In this document: one piece after another, positions 10,741 to 22,495 of the stretch
Numbering within the stretch: position 1 is the first letter of the stretch
How the letters are laid out: each line of letters starts with the position of its first letter
Made by a program: the position numbers and the translations under genes
Source: Cydia pomonella
Lineage: Eukaryota > Arthropoda > Insecta > Lepidoptera > Tortricidae
Length of the DNA stretch: 64,000 nt
Assembly: GCF_033807575.1 (NCBI RefSeq)
Contig: NC_084704.1
Coordinates: 31,349,968 to 31,413,967, forward strand
Direction of reading: 5' to 3'
The notes under the pieces: generated by a model
Told to the model about the DNA's origin: nothing
Database searches by the model: none
What the model saw: only the letters and a program-made list of their open reading frames with translations

Positions 10741-11010
10741 GGGGACGGACGTTTCTCCATACAAACTTAGTCCCCATTTTCCTCTACGGATATTGATACT
10801 TTGGATTTTTTTTACATAATTTGATTATCGTAAAAATTAGGAGCGAAAAAGAGATTTCATACTTTTAAAATGCTCCTATCTTTCATAATAATTAAAAATT
10901 CAAAAAAAAAACCTAGCTGTAATTAATATACAACAAATTTTGTCCAAATATTTTCAAAACTGTAAATATCCAGAGAGGAAATGAGGGCTACGTTTGTATG
11001 AAAAGGTGAT
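10741..11010. mobile_element. TIR element, 'TCCATACAAAC' family, copy 1
   Basis: The left end contains CTCCATACAAACTTAGTCCC and the right end contains the complement-like GGGCTACGTTTGTATGAAAA. A better preserved member is at 23079-23430. Both carry the 'ttttcctct.cggatattgata' block just inside the left end. No reading frame is present. Confidence 0.6.
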
Positions 11011-12179
11011 TTTGCGCAGGTCCTCCATTTTCGTCTTAATACTACTCGTAATGAAGTAGTATCATATCGGATATGTATACCAGCGTAACATGGGGAAATG
11101 TTGCAAAGCCTGTATTGTTTGCAAGTTTCTCTATGTGAACCCGGTTTGTTTGTTATCAGTCGAGCGCACTTACCAAGGAAACATTTGAAAGGTTATTGTG
11201 TCACCTTGTAGTTTCCGAATACAATTTTCTTAGTACCAAGAAAGCAGTTTTATAAAATAAAGCTACACTCGTTGTAGTAAAGATAAAAATGCGCTTTAGA
11301 AATTTATTACAACGATATATTTTTGTACCTGCTACCAGAAAATAGCGTAAAGAATATGACGTTAATGGCTATGAGTATTAAAAGTTCAAAATATATATTT
11401 TTGAATATAAATGTTTCATTATTTTATTGAGTTAGTATAGAAAGAAAAGAATGTCTACGTCTCAATATACAGTTTATATTCCATCGCTGAGTTTCTCCGA
11501 TCAACAAAAAAGGCTGCTAATAATTTCAATATGTATGTTATTCATATTCATACGTTAAGAAAAACATAGCAAACAATAATAAACTCATGTCTAGCCTTAT
11601 TTTGAATAAGTGCGCTGTCAGCAAGTCCCATACGACGGTTACCACGTTATCCGCCGCGCACACTTGCGCGCTGAAAGGCCCTTTCATACTCTTTGTCTGC
11701 GCACTGTCGCAGCCCACACAATGAACTCCACTCACATCGCCTGCACTTTGTTTTGTGAGTTCCCAACTTAGAATATTCGCGAACGTCTACAATTTTTTTT
11801 ATTAAGAGGGAACTACGATTCATTCAAATGTTATAGTTGTCAAAGCTACCGAGTGGTTTTGACTATGTGGCTTTTTGTGATAGAATTGTGGTTATATTTT
11901 TCGTTTAAATTAAATAGAAGTCGTGATGATTTATTCATAGAAACCTTATGCTCCATTAATATCAATCCGATCGATAACACGCAAAAACAATAACTACATA
12001 TTATATGTATAACTTTTATTTGTATATGAAATTAAGAAACTGCACCTGTTTCCTCCTTTCAATATTGCTTGTCAAGCACGAATATAATTATATTATAAAG
12101 GTTGCATCATTGCATAGGTTATCAAAACAAAACACCGAGTTTCATACAGTCCACTAAACTTACGGTACCAGTTAGCAAC
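11011..12179. other. Intergenic, no gene recognised
   Basis: AT-rich sequence without a convincing open frame, splice-flanked exon or TIR pair that I could support. A short GC-richer patch at about 11610-11740 has no recognisable product. Confidence 0.4.
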
Positions 12180-12395
12180 ATGGTACCTGCTGCGATGTAC
12201 GACGATCGGGTTGAATGCACCGAAGTTTCCGAATTCCAAACCGATCATTCCAAAAATGGATTACGGCGGAATGTAACTACGTATTTTGCTGGGTTAGGGA
12301 GATTTCCGTTGCTATCAGTTTATAAGTGTAGTTTATGTGACTGCTGTATAATCAAAGCCATTAAAATACGAGTGTGGGTTTATGAAACGAGCTGA
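12180..12395 (+). CDS. Candidate first exon or small ORF, unidentified
   Basis: An ATG at 12180 in a strong context (AGCAACATGG) opens a 71-codon frame starting MVPAAMYDDRVECTEVSEFQ. The first 40 residues look protein-like: mixed charge, few low-complexity stretches. The C-terminal half looks less so, and GTAACT at about 12272 could be a splice donor that ends the exon early. I recognise no family and no partner exon. It may equally be a chance frame. Confidence 0.2.
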   Translation: MVPAAMYDDRVECTEVSEFQTDHSKNGLRRNVTTYFAGLGRFPLLSVYKCSLCDCCIIKAIKIRVWVYETS

Positions 12396-12496
12396 AATAG
12401 TGTTTTAGAATAATAATATCACACGAGTGATTTAATACGCTGGATAGAGGGGGGAAATTTACATACTTTTGAAAATAAATAAAGGAAATAAAAGTT

Positions 12497-12822
12497 GAAA
12501 ATCAAGCAGATATGTCTGCAAATAAAAGTATATTATATATATTATAGGGACATTCTTACACAAATTAACGGAAGTCCCACGGTAAGAGTGTTGTGGGTAC
12601 TCGTGCAATAATATATATAATATACAAATACTTAAATGCATCGAAAACATCCCTGACTCAGGAACAAATCTCTGTGCTTATCACACAAATACATGCCCTT
12701 ACCGGGATTCGAACCCGGGACCATCGGCTTCATAGGCAGGGTCACCACGCACTAGGCCAGACCGTTCGTCAAATAAATAAAAATAAGTTTAATATATATG
12801 CAGACATATCTGCTTGATTTTC
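12497..12822. mobile_element. Inverted-repeat element split by a SINE
   Basis: The arms GAAAATCAAGCAGATATGTC... (12497-12520) and ...GACATATCTGCTTGATTTTC (12799-12822) are perfectly complementary over 24 bp. Almost everything between them is the SINE listed next. The original element was therefore a short palindrome that received the SINE near its centre. Confidence 0.65.
12545..12771 (-). mobile_element. tRNA-derived SINE, minus strand
   Basis: On the minus strand the unit opens with an A-box-like TGGCCTAGTGCGTGGTGACC and a B box GGTTCGAATCC, followed by GTAAGGGCATGTATTTGTG. It ends with a T/A-rich region around 'cttaccgtgggacttc'. A second member, on the plus strand at about 52358-52615, shares the same order of blocks. 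The internal Pol III promoter is the tRNA remnant. It is not a functional tRNA gene. Confidence 0.85.
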
Positions 12823-13573
12823 ATTTGTCTTTGCACTATTGTCAAACCTAAATTGCCCCCGTCTGTCCGGGGTATGCTATGTATGCACAGTTACATACAT
12901 TGCTTTATCTACACACATATTATAGCTTTCTATGATGTGCTCAGGAATCGCATGCTATGACCGCCATTGCGGCATTTGATTACCCACTCAATTAAACGGC
13001 ACCTCGACTGATACTAGAAATTAATATCATTATTAAATCGATATCGACGTTATTATTACACAATAATAATATTGAAACAGATAAGAAATGTGTTGTCAAA
13101 AATCAGTTTATGGGTAGTGTTAGATGATTTTTTGCATATCAGTAATTTTATGGTATAGGTACGTTTGGCTTTAGTTCAAAAGATAATGACGCAAGTTACA
13201 TGAAAGTAACTTATCTAACTACCAGTCTCTAATATTGATCACTTGTCTCCAGTTGTACTGAAATTTTGAGCCGCCAATGCCACTACCTACTGTTAGCTTG
13301 TAAATTAGAACATGACTTAGCTTGGGTTTAGCTTATTAGAACAGGTAAAGCACTGGATACGTCTTTCAATATGGAAGTGTTAGTTTAGTTAGCTTGATTG
13401 GGACTGGGACGCCATTCATCATATGTACAGAATATTACTCTCTGTTTACCTACATTAGTACAAACGCTAATCTTTGAGAATCCAGTTACCAAAAAATTTT
13501 TGGCGCCATACTACACCACCAAATTTACTGACAAATGCGGCTTAAATATTTTGAAGTATCGCGTCTTATCATC
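12823..13573. other. Intergenic, no gene recognised
   Basis: AT-rich sequence with scattered stops in all frames. I found no TIR pair, exon-like segment or tandem array that I could defend. Confidence 0.4.
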
Positions 13574-13577
13574 TTAA

Positions 13578-13732
13578 AGGTGACGTTCAGATAACAACTA
13601 TTGTTCCGCATTACTGCCGCGATTACGACGTTCATTCTGTCGCTTATTTTGTCAAGAAAATTGACAGTTATAGCAGCAGCATTAACGACCTCGTAACAGT
13701 AATGCAGCTGTAGTTGAAATCTGAACACCACC
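13578..13732. mobile_element. 155-bp TIR element with TTAA duplication (piggyBac-like)
   Basis: The ends AGGTGACGTTCAGAT and, on the other strand, AGGTGGTGTTCAGAT match at 13 of 15 positions. The element is flanked by TTAA at 13574-13577 and 13733-13736. A TTAA target is the signature of piggyBac integration, so this is probably a piggyBac-type non-autonomous element. It has no coding frame. Confidence 0.75.
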
Positions 13733-13739
13733 TTAACAA

Positions 13740-14791
13740 TATCCTGTAATTAAGTTAACAAAAGCCAGCATTATGACTGACGATGATTCTATAAGAAATT
13801 TACTGGTTTTAGAGAATACATGCATACGGAGTAGGTAGTCACAGTCATAACTTTAACATAAGGATAGTTAAACTATTTTTGTGACTTTCCACCCTTTCCA
13901 CATGAAATGAGAATCTAAACCGGTCGAGGCAGTTATTACAAGATCTCAGACTCCACGAATTGGCTATTACCAATGACCAAAGATTTTTCCAAGTTAAAAG
14001 CTCCTGCATAAACTTAACTCCGAGTCGATGAACCCCGTTTAAATGCAAGATTTTTCCAAATAACAGATGTAACCGGGTTCCATCCTATCCTATGCTAGAC
14101 TAGACACACACCAATCCATCATTGTCGCCGACAATAGACGTCACTTTAAACCGAAATGAAGCAGAAACCTAGGTTCCATTCCAAACGCTTACCTTGCTAG
14201 GGTGAGTCTGTCCAGAGTGCTGAGAGTGCTCGGATTACGCATCATTATCATCACCTTCTTATAAATACGGGTACGTATAGCTATATTCTGGGAGATGAAT
14301 ATTAGGTACTAATTTTACCATGGAAGTAACCTTTTTTAAAAACATTTATAGTAACCTTGGGAAAAAGCGTTTACGTATGCCACCTGGTCCAGGGGAACCA
14401 GGAGAGATGACGGACTACTCAGTGGTAGGAATACCGTCTAAAACCACCAACGAATGCCGGCTCCACCTTGTAGTGGAGCACCTCGGGGTCCCTGTCAGCA
14501 TTTGCCTTCGTGCACTATGAAACAATCCTGAAATCGTGAAAAAAAATGCTGCTTCATAATATGATAAGTGATGATGATCGCCTTCGATGTGAAAAAAAAA
14601 ACTCTCGTGGGGCTAAATTGGAAAATACACTTTATATTAAATAACTTATTTAAGTGACAAAGTAAGACGTATAATAATTCAGACCTTAAAGGTCACGAAC
14701 ACGATACAAAGTATTTTTTGAAGATTATAAAAGTTTATGGTTACCGCTTTACCTAAGCGCACAACAACATTTGAAAACGAATTCAATTATA
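13740..14791. other. Intergenic, no gene recognised
   Basis: Mostly AT-rich. The stretch 14320-14520 is GC-richer and open for 66 codons. It reads like part of a dispersed repeat (PPGPGEPGEMTDYSVVG), and I cannot assign it to a gene. Confidence 0.35.
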
Positions 14792-14918
14792 TAACACATT
14801 GAGTGCCGGCAACCTGTTCGGCGGGCGCTATCCTATAGCCGCTTTCCTCTACAAAGCGAAAAACGCTAGACTCGGCTACGCATGTAGCGCTACGAACACG
14901 TTGGCAGTGAATGTGTTA
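14792..14918. mobile_element. 127-bp TIR element, 'TAACACATT' family
   Basis: The left end TAACACATTGAGTGCCGGCA pairs with a right end that reads TAACACATTCACTGCCAACG on the other strand, then continues ...TGTTCG on both. The core contains 'agcgctac' motifs. Part of a related right half is seen at about 43370-43420. Confidence 0.7.
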
Positions 14919-16760
14919 AAATTAAATTTAGAATTAGGTTCACCGTAAGGTATAGGTTTTTATTCGTGGTTGGGGTTATCCGCGGTCGCGCACGCAACGA
15001 GAACACTCAGCCTAGACAGAGCAGCGATGTGAGCGCCCCGTCTGGTTATTTGGCCGACTGTGGCTCGTTTAACAAAATGACGGGCCCTTTTTATCTTAGT
15101 CGGGCTGCAATTTGTTGCTCGCTCTATTTTCCCGAACCGCAACGGACGCTATTTTGAATATCCCTTGCTTTCTGAAAATTAACTGGTGGTTAGTTCCGGG
15201 ACGATTTGGGTTTTACTGCGATTGCCTGAAATTGATTGTATAATGTGACGGTACGGTTGGAGCTAGTAAAATCTATTTTGGTTTTTAAGTAATACGTAAT
15301 GAAAATAGAATAAGTTCAAACGGAATATTGTACTCGAAACCTTTAGTGCCGCAGGCTCGACGCTTTCATATTTAATCCTAAACTATGAACAGTATGAACG
15401 TATTTCAATTCCATTTTTTCCTTAGGGCTTACGGGGTTTCCATTCTGAAAAAAATAATCCTTGCCAATTGGTACACTCAAAGAAATCAAACGCCAGTTTC
15501 ATAAAACCGATTTCGACGAATCGGTCATGTAGATAGAATTCATCAACTTGGATTGGACTTGTATAGGACAAACTGAGGGAGTGTTCATTATAGACCTAAT
15601 ATTTTCATAGGAATTTGACATTAATGATGACATTTCACCACTTTGTCATTACAAATGCCATACAAAATTACCTTACTTCGACCGACTTTATTTTTGTTTA
15701 AGTAACGGTAATTGTCATAATTGTCATAAATATGCAAAAAAATAAAACTAGTTACAGAAGATTTTGGCTTAAACTGATTAACTCATGACAAAATTTACAA
15801 CGGTAAAATATACCAGGTGAAATATAATACTTACACAATCTTACAAGCACGCAGATTCTCTCGAAAGAGCTCTCCGCAGAAAGCCGCACTTTGCGCTAAA
15901 ACTGATAGTATCCATAAAGTTTAAAGAGGCCAGGATAAGGTCTGTAGGCAGGTTTTGTTGCTGGCTCGCTTCAATCTTCAATCTAGCGAGAGGAGGGTGG
16001 GGGTACTTCGTTTGTCGCGATATCTCTCATAAGCGCGCCGCTATCTCAACGTTGCTCCCCTATTCACCCGAAATAGTACCTCAAGGAGTTCGGTAATGAG
16101 TTCCCTTCTACGCGGAGCTGAAGCTTAAAACTAGTTTTTATGAAACTGTATTTTAAAATTTGTCCCCATTAAGGGGAGATTGCAGTTTTTAAAAGCGTCG
16201 TTGACGATATGAGCGTTTTAGTTTTATGAAAAAGTACGAATTTTGACGTGCAGGCAGTTTTGAGTGGGCGCTTCTTTAATTGGGAGGTGGGAAATTATTT
16301 TGACAACTGAAGTGCCTATAGGTAGCATGTAGAATTTCATAATTATTTATTAATCTAAATAATCATAATTATGGTAGCATTTTTACTTCTAGTGCTTTAT
16401 TGTGATATTTTTATCCAGCAGGTGCAACACCTAGCAGACTGCGCCATTTTTTCAAATAACTTACCGCGTTATGATTGTAACCACAAAAGGTGTAACAATT
16501 TTTCGTTTCTTTTTTAGTATTTGTTCAAATTGTAAAAATAGTTTAACCCTCTCACGTCCCGCGGTATCTGATTGTTGATCCCGATCCCGACTAACTAAAA
16601 ACGTGACCAATACAATATCGAAACACCCTGTGCAACTAGAGGCACGAGCTTCAACCGGACTGATTGGAATGTCATGTCAATCTGTCGTACACATGCCGAA
16701 GCGGCATTCAAACATTTAAAATCTTATCCTGATTTGATGTTGATCTGATATTAATCTCAG
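14919..16760. other. Intergenic, no gene recognised
   Basis: A 63-codon frame exists on each strand near 14966-15157, but they overlap and neither resembles a known family. The rest is AT-rich. I see nothing else in it. Confidence 0.35.
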
Positions 16761-16993
16761 CAGTGTTGGCCGGACGTTAATTGCAATTGACCATTAATCA
16801 TTACAAATTGAACCGTAAAATGTAACCGTATGTTACGGTCATTAACCATTACAAATTGAACCGTAAAATGTAACCGTCTGTTACGGTCATTAACCATTAC
16901 AAATTGAACCGTAAACTTTAACCGACTGTTACGGTTTACGGTTCAATTTGTAATGGTTAATGGTCAATTGCATTAACGTTTCGGCCAACACTG
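16761..16993. mobile_element. TIR element 'CAGTGTTGGCCG' with internal tandem repeats
   Basis: The terminal repeat CAGTGTTGGCCGGACGTTAA is answered by CAGTGTTGGCCGAAACGTTA on the other strand. Inside, a unit of about 60 bp (TTACGGTCATTAACCATTAC plus CAAATTGAACCGTAAA) is repeated in tandem about three times, and the last copy is inverted to close the palindrome. It is the expanded relative of 10251-10339. Confidence 0.75.
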
Positions 16994-17689
16994 AATCTCA
17001 GTGCGTCTCGCCTTCACTTAAATATTGGTGCGATTGAGGCGCACTACGAGTATAACTAAACCACCAGGAAGTGAAGTGTAATTTGATTATGCTATTGCGT
17101 ATATAATATAATCTCTCACTGTCAAACTTCAATATTATTCTACCAGAAATGTCACTTTTGACACTGACAGACCATATCCAGAACAAATTTAGATCAAATT
17201 GTTAACGTCTTATTACAATCAGAATAATTATGATCCAGTATCATGCCGTAACACAAACAACTCCATTTGTGTGAAATCACGTCGTCATTACGTCAACAGC
17301 ATGACATGTACCGCACCCCGTACCCTGTACATGAATTAATTACAAATCAATACGAAATCAGGTTAAGATTATTAAAACAGTCGAATTCCGCTTCGGGTCT
17401 GTGGCCCGCTGACTCGAAACTTGTTTAAAGTGGTGCGAAGTTGGGTACTGTAACTACGTCCCGCTGTGGCAGAAAAGTAAAAAGTACATTGGGACGCTTT
17501 GTTTACAGCATTATTATTAGAATGCTGTTTGAGTGTGAGGACAAGCCTTTGGTTAAAACAATGTTCTACTCGAAAGACGAATAAAATGATACCTACCAGC
17601 TACCTAAATACCACTACACACAGAGTTACACTTTAATATTTTTAGCTTAGCATATACATACATCATATGTCAGAGTGACAAGGTAAAAT

Positions 17690-18495
17690 AAAACCGGTCA
17701 AGTGCGAGTTCGTTTACCTCGCGCACCGAGGGTTCCGTACAAACTTTCAATTTTCTCATGAAAGACTTTTGACCAGAAGTATACTATTAGTATAATTGTG
17801 CACAGCGCCATCTATGGACGAATTGGCTAACTAATTTGTGCGATCTGTATGTATGTTGGTTTTTCAGGGATAATTCTTTATCAAGTGAACCGATGTCAAT
17901 AATTTTTATTTCGTTTGAAAGATGGTGCCTTTAGTGTAATTTCATAGGAATATCAACTGTAATAAACACCCGCAAACGGGATTAAATTACAAATTAAATT
18001 ACAAAATGTTTTTTAATTAAAAAAAAAGTTATCAAGATAGAGGTCTGATTTTATTTTTCCTGTAATCTTTATGATAATGTTATCATTATGTAAAAAAATC
18101 ATAATTTTTCATTCGTAAACTTCGGAGATAAGGGGGGGGGGGGTGGTATTTTTTTTTCACATTTTCCTTCATAAGTCAATTTTTTTTCACTATGAAAAAG
18201 AAATAAAAAATTGTTTTGCAATGTTCAATTTGAGCTCTTTCAAATGATACCCCTTTTGGCCTAGTAACTAGACTTTGAAATTTGCCCCCTCTTTACATTG
18301 GGAATTAAATTAATCCAAATAAAATAAAATAAATACACTTCCAATATGTTTGGGGCGTTATTCATTACTATTCCAAATTTCAAATCGATACCCTATACGT
18401 ACTTATCGAGATATTTAGCAATGTGACAGACGGACGGACAGAGTCGCACCATAAGGGTTCCTTTTGTACCTTTTTGGTGCGGAACCTAAAAAACG
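17690..18495 (-). repeat. Dispersed repeat of the 'GGTTCCGTA...GACTCGCACTTGGCCG' family
   Basis: The left end reads AAAACCGGTCAAGTGCGAGT and, shortly after, GAGGGTTCCGTACAAAC. The right end has 'ggacagacggac...ataagggttccttttgtacc...gcggaacc'. Other members lie at 19615-19996, 24084-25115, 25580-25985 and 27850-28055 in varying orientation. It is non-coding. I recognise the family as very common in Lepidoptera but cannot assign a transposition class. Confidence 0.7.
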
Positions 18496-19427
18496 AAATA
18501 AATACTTGTTTTGACTAGTTAAGAGTTTAACAAAATAGGTAGTAATTTTTGAGAGGTTTTAAACACCCTTATTGCGAAACTTGCATCTGCAATGGCGAAA
18601 ATAACGCATGACTCGCCTTCACTTACTTTTCGGTGCTTATTCTCACCCTACTGCTCGTAAGCTGACTTACACGATATGGCAAAAAAAACGTTTACCTTCT
18701 TTTTTCCAGGGGACTAGAAAGGACTGACGCGGTCCCTTACCGCACTATTCTCTAAAACATCTTTTTGGAATTTCTGAATCCTGAAATTTGAAAAATTCTG
18801 TATGTAACAATAACTTATTTAATGTCTAGCATATCATAGAAAATTAACACAATTTTGACGTAATTTTACGAAAAGGATCAATCCTTAAAAATTACTTACT
18901 ACAGTTAGTGCCCCAACTTCTGCCTATCACCTGTCATAGAAAATAAAATGTCGGACGCCCCGGCCCGGCCCCGGGCCATTCTAACGTGGGTTATCCTTAA
19001 TTCTTCAATACCTGTGTAGAATACATGAGGATTTTCCATCAAAATTTAAAATAGAGAGCGTTACTTGATGTGTAGGTATAGAGAGACGTTCCTTCTATTT
19101 TGATCTTTAAAGTTTCCTATTAGTAAAGTATAAATTACACTGTAATGTTTTATTCTTTCTTGGGTAAAATATAAGAAACCCTAATTATCGTCTGAAGAGC
19201 TCGCAATAAAGTATTCGCGTTTCAAGTTTCAACTAAGTACTTTGGGACGTAATATTAAGATGGCGTGCTTGTAATCGTAAAAGTAATATTATTACACGTA
19301 TCGAGAAAAATACATTTATTATTTATAACGATAACGATACCGTTTACAGGACTAGACTCCATTAGTGACCTTTATGCCCATGGAAATAAAATCTTGTTGT
19401 TAGAGCGTTTTCGTGCGTGCGTGCGAT

Positions 19428-19548
19428 GATGACAATCGTTCGCAGAGAAACGAAACGCTATCTGTCTCTATCGCATTAATAACGAGTGGAAGAGTAGTGA
19501 TAGAGAGACACTAGCGTTTTGTTTGGTTTTCTGCAAATGAGTGTCATC
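19428..19548. mobile_element. 121-bp TIR element
   Basis: The left arm GATGACAATCGTTCGCAGAG and the right arm read from the other strand, GATGACACTCATTTGCAGAA, match well. Both continue through 'aacgaaacgctatctgtctctatc' and 'aacaaaacgctagtgtctctctatc'. Near-palindromic and non-coding. Confidence 0.65.
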
Positions 19549-19614
19549 TTGTCTAGACCCCCTGATCTGATATCGGATGTCGGATACGACCACAACAAAA
19601 TGTAAAAACTGCCT

Positions 19615-19996
19615 TTTTAGGGTTCCGTATTCAACTAGAAACCCTTATTTTTAACATATGAGATGTCGTTGAATTTGTCAGAATTGTGGTAGTGACATAG
19701 GGTAGGTATATACATTTTTTAAATGGCGCCCGCAAATAATAATAAAAACCCGACAAGTGCGTGTTGGACTCGCCCACCGAGGATTCTGTACTTTTTAGTA
19801 TTTTTTGTTATAGCGGCAACAGAAATACATGATCTGTATAAATGTCAACTGTCTAGCCATCACGGTTCATTAGATACAACCTGGTAACAGCCGGACAGAC
19901 AGACAGACAGACAGAAAAACAGACGCACGGACGGACAGCGGAGTCTTAGTAATAGGGTCCCGTTTTACACTTTGGGTACGGAACCCTGAAAAGGGG
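19615..19996 (-). repeat. Dispersed repeat of the 'GGTTCCGTA' family, with a CAGA microsatellite
   Basis: It contains AACCCGACAAGTGCGTGTTG, CGCCCACCGAGGATTCTGTA, a (CAGA)n run at about 19893-19915 and GGAGTCTTAGTAATAGGGTC before TTTGGGTACGGAACCCTGAA. These blocks match the family in reverse orientation relative to 25580-25985. The microsatellite is an expansion of the CCGTCCGTCTGT block seen in other members. Confidence 0.7.
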
Positions 19997-20205
19997 GGGT
20001 TCTTAGCATAGCAAAATGGTTATCAAATGACCCCGATTACATGAAATGACGCTGATTGGTGCGTGCGGAATGAAGTAAAAGTTACGTGTGACTTGCGCGC
20101 CAATGAACAAGTCAATCGTCAAGGTCGGAGCAAAACCAGTTTAACACTACAAATTATTATACAAATTGTTATTTTTGACATTACTTATGACAATTTTTTC
20201 CTTAG

Positions 20206-20327
20206 CTCTAATGTCGGTGCTTGGGTTCCCTGGGTGCGTCTACTCTTTCTTCGGGAACGTGTCGATGCTGCACACTGCTGTGGCCCTGGGCCCGTGGCTC
20301 GTGGTGCTCATCGCGACCTTGGCGTGA
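20206..20327 (+). CDS. Terminal coding exon of an unidentified membrane protein
   Basis: After a good splice acceptor (polypyrimidine run ending TTTTTTCCTTAG at 20205) the frame CT-CTA-ATG... runs to TGA 20325-20327. The last 38 residues, starting MSVLGFPGCVYSFFGNV and ending with the hydrophobic GPWLVVLIATLA, form one probable membrane segment at the extreme C-terminus. Nearly every codon ends in G or C (for example GTC TAC, TTC TTC, AAC GTG), in sharp contrast to the AT-rich surroundings. That is strong evidence of selection on coding. Upstream exons were not found in the window. The exon is cut at 20282 by the left end of the large duplication, so copy 2 (from 37775) holds only its last 46 bases. 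A longer open frame here (20063-20461) lies in a different register and looks spurious. Confidence 0.55.
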
Positions 20328-20623
20328 CCGGTAGTCAGCCATCTGGATACACCTCGACGGTTTCGATGCGTGTCACCGCGACTTGTGGCTGCTACCTTTC
20401 TGCGCCATTGGAGCAACACGTAGCCACGTGTTCCACTGTCTTAACTAACCTCACAGTGTAATAGTGGCCTCTTGATAGACTTCAAGTGCGTATCTGGTGT
20501 ATAGAACAGAACAAACTTTAATTAAGACTGCGCTACCAGTCCGTCACCATTGTGTGTGTATTAAGTATAGAAACTTAATAATAGTAGTTTAAGGCTACCT
20601 TTGTATTACCTCTCTGTACTGCT

Positions 20624-20974
20624 TGTTCATTTTCTTTTAAGGAATTATACATATTTGTATTTCAAGCTCAAACAATAGTTTTCTCTCATCTCATCCTCGC
20701 TTTACCTTCTTTGTACGACTACACAGCGTGCTGGCGCTCAAATATTACGTAGATTAAGTATATTTCTTTAGAAATCTCACAGACGTGTATTGTGACGAAA
20801 TTGCGTCGAACCTACGAACCCTGAGAAAACTGCCGATAGTCTCCAAAACTGAACTAGACCGTTACACACTATTAAAGTATATCGTGTTCTGATAAGGAAA
20901 TATTAGAAGAAAAAAATTTTTACGAAAATTTGTTGGTCTTTGAATGGAGGGTTGGCCGAATTTAGCGACCTGCT
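20624..20974. other. 351-bp segment present only in duplication copy 1
   Basis: The second copy joins ...TACTGCT directly to CAATAG.... Here 351 bp are added, bounded by CTGCT at 20619-20623 and 20970-20974. There are no evident terminal inverted repeats. So it may be a deletion in copy 2 through 5-bp microhomology, or an insertion with a 5-bp duplication. Confidence 0.6.
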
Positions 20975-22453
20975 CAATAGAAAAAATTTTTTTTTTTTGC
21001 GTCATAATTTTTTTCTTCCACTTTTTAACCAAACACGATACCGAATACGCCCTCAAACGGATCCTCACCATTTTTTGTAACATTTTGTATTAGAAACGAA
21101 CTCCTATTCCAGCATGATATCAGTGAAAGATATTTCTATAATATATATATAATAATTATAAATAAATAACTTTCAGGATATGGTATCAAAAAGCAATCAC
21201 AAACTCTCATTCAGCCACGGTTCATTGATATAATACTCTCTTTATTCTATTAAAAGGAAAAGTTTCTTGATGGATATCTTTAATCAAGTGTATTCCGAGA
21301 TGAATAAGGTCCCCAGGGGAAGAAAAAACCACAATACCGGGACGGAAGACTAATGTATTATAAATACACAAGTCGTGGATTCAAGAATCTGAATCTGTGC
21401 GGAGTTGTGTGCCTTTACTAATGCGGTTTTGATTTCGGATTCAATTCTTAGAAGAAAATTGCGGTGTTTTTTGCGTGATCTAATTTTATCTTAAAATGCC
21501 AAGTGAGGAGAAATTCTGTAGTGAAAACTTCTTTTTTTAGATGGGTAACCCACGGCACTGTTACCGTTTGCTTAACCGATGCCTAATAAAGCTTATAATA
21601 TTTCCTTACGATTCAAAAAATACACATAATTAACACGTAATTGATCAAGCTTTCACCTCTGTCGGTACTCCCGGAGTGCTACTGTTTTTTTAAGAAGAAG
21701 ACTGGTTTGACTGACAGGAAAGTCTAGCAGTAGATCATATTGAATTAAGTTCTTTGGAATAATGAGTAAGTACCTATTTAAAAATCTACTTTTATATGAA
21801 TTAACGATTTTACTCACGTTCAAAGCAGACTTAATGTTCATATTGCAAACTATTAATATAAGCCTAATCCAAGAAACATGTCTAGGTCTTTAATTTATAT
21901 TACTTACAGAGCTCTGGCAAGGCAAGTGTTTATTCTTAAACCAGTATAAAGTAAACCTCGAGGTCTGTTATAACCACTGATTTTAGATTGAACTAACGAA
22001 AGAATTTGTTTAATGCCTATAGGCACGTTCACGTGTTAAACATGACGCACCAACCTAGAAAGGTCTGGGTCCGACACTTCCGTTTTTTTTAATTGATTAG
22101 ATTATTTCATTACCTGATATAAATTATTGTACAAAACTTAAGCCAAAAATAAAAGAAATCACATCGACCGTCAAAAACTACAAACTAAATATACAATAAT
22201 TCCGTAAACTCAATTATTTACGGGGTGGGGCCTATAACAGGACTAAAAAATTAAACTGCAAGCTGTACTCCTCCAACTGACCAAATTTATTCAGCGACTT
22301 AAAAAATAACTTTAAAGTTTCTTCTAAGAGCAATGACGGCGTACATTGAATAGAATTGATTTGTATGAAAAATAGGAAATCCAAAGACTTCAAAATCCAA
22401 AAAAAATGTTTGAGGAGTACAATCTATGTTTTAATTATTTGCTTGTGTTACAG

Positions 22454-22495
22454 GTAACTAAGGGTAAGGAGTTCTTAGTTACATCTATATTACAG
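22454..22495 (+). CDS. Candidate 42-nt micro-exon
   Basis: A segment of exactly 14 codons (VTKGKEFLVTSILQ) sits between a splice acceptor (pyrimidine-rich ...GCTTGTGTTACAG) and a donor (TTACAG|GTAAAG). It is unchanged in the second copy at 39598-39639, whose donor is TTACAG|GTAACA. The frame is open and the length a multiple of three, as expected for a cassette exon. There are no confirmed neighbouring exons, so this could be coincidence. The 12.1-kb TIR block starts four bases after the exon, inside the donor GTAA. Confidence 0.3.

Noticed and set aside
12690..12770. A tRNA gene (B box, A box) on the minus strand, and likewise near 52370 on the plus strand
   Set aside because: The boxes belong to tRNA-derived SINEs. 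The rest of the tRNA fold is missing and SINE body sequence follows.
20063..20461. 132-codon plus-strand frame
   Set aside because: It overlaps the exon 20206-20327 in another register. The exon frame has a splice acceptor and strong G/C third positions; this one has neither.
21653..21841. 62-codon minus-strand frame duplicated at 38798-38986
   Set aside because: It is repeated only because of the large duplication. A strong donor (AAC|GTGAGT) after eight codons is intriguing, but no partner exon was found.
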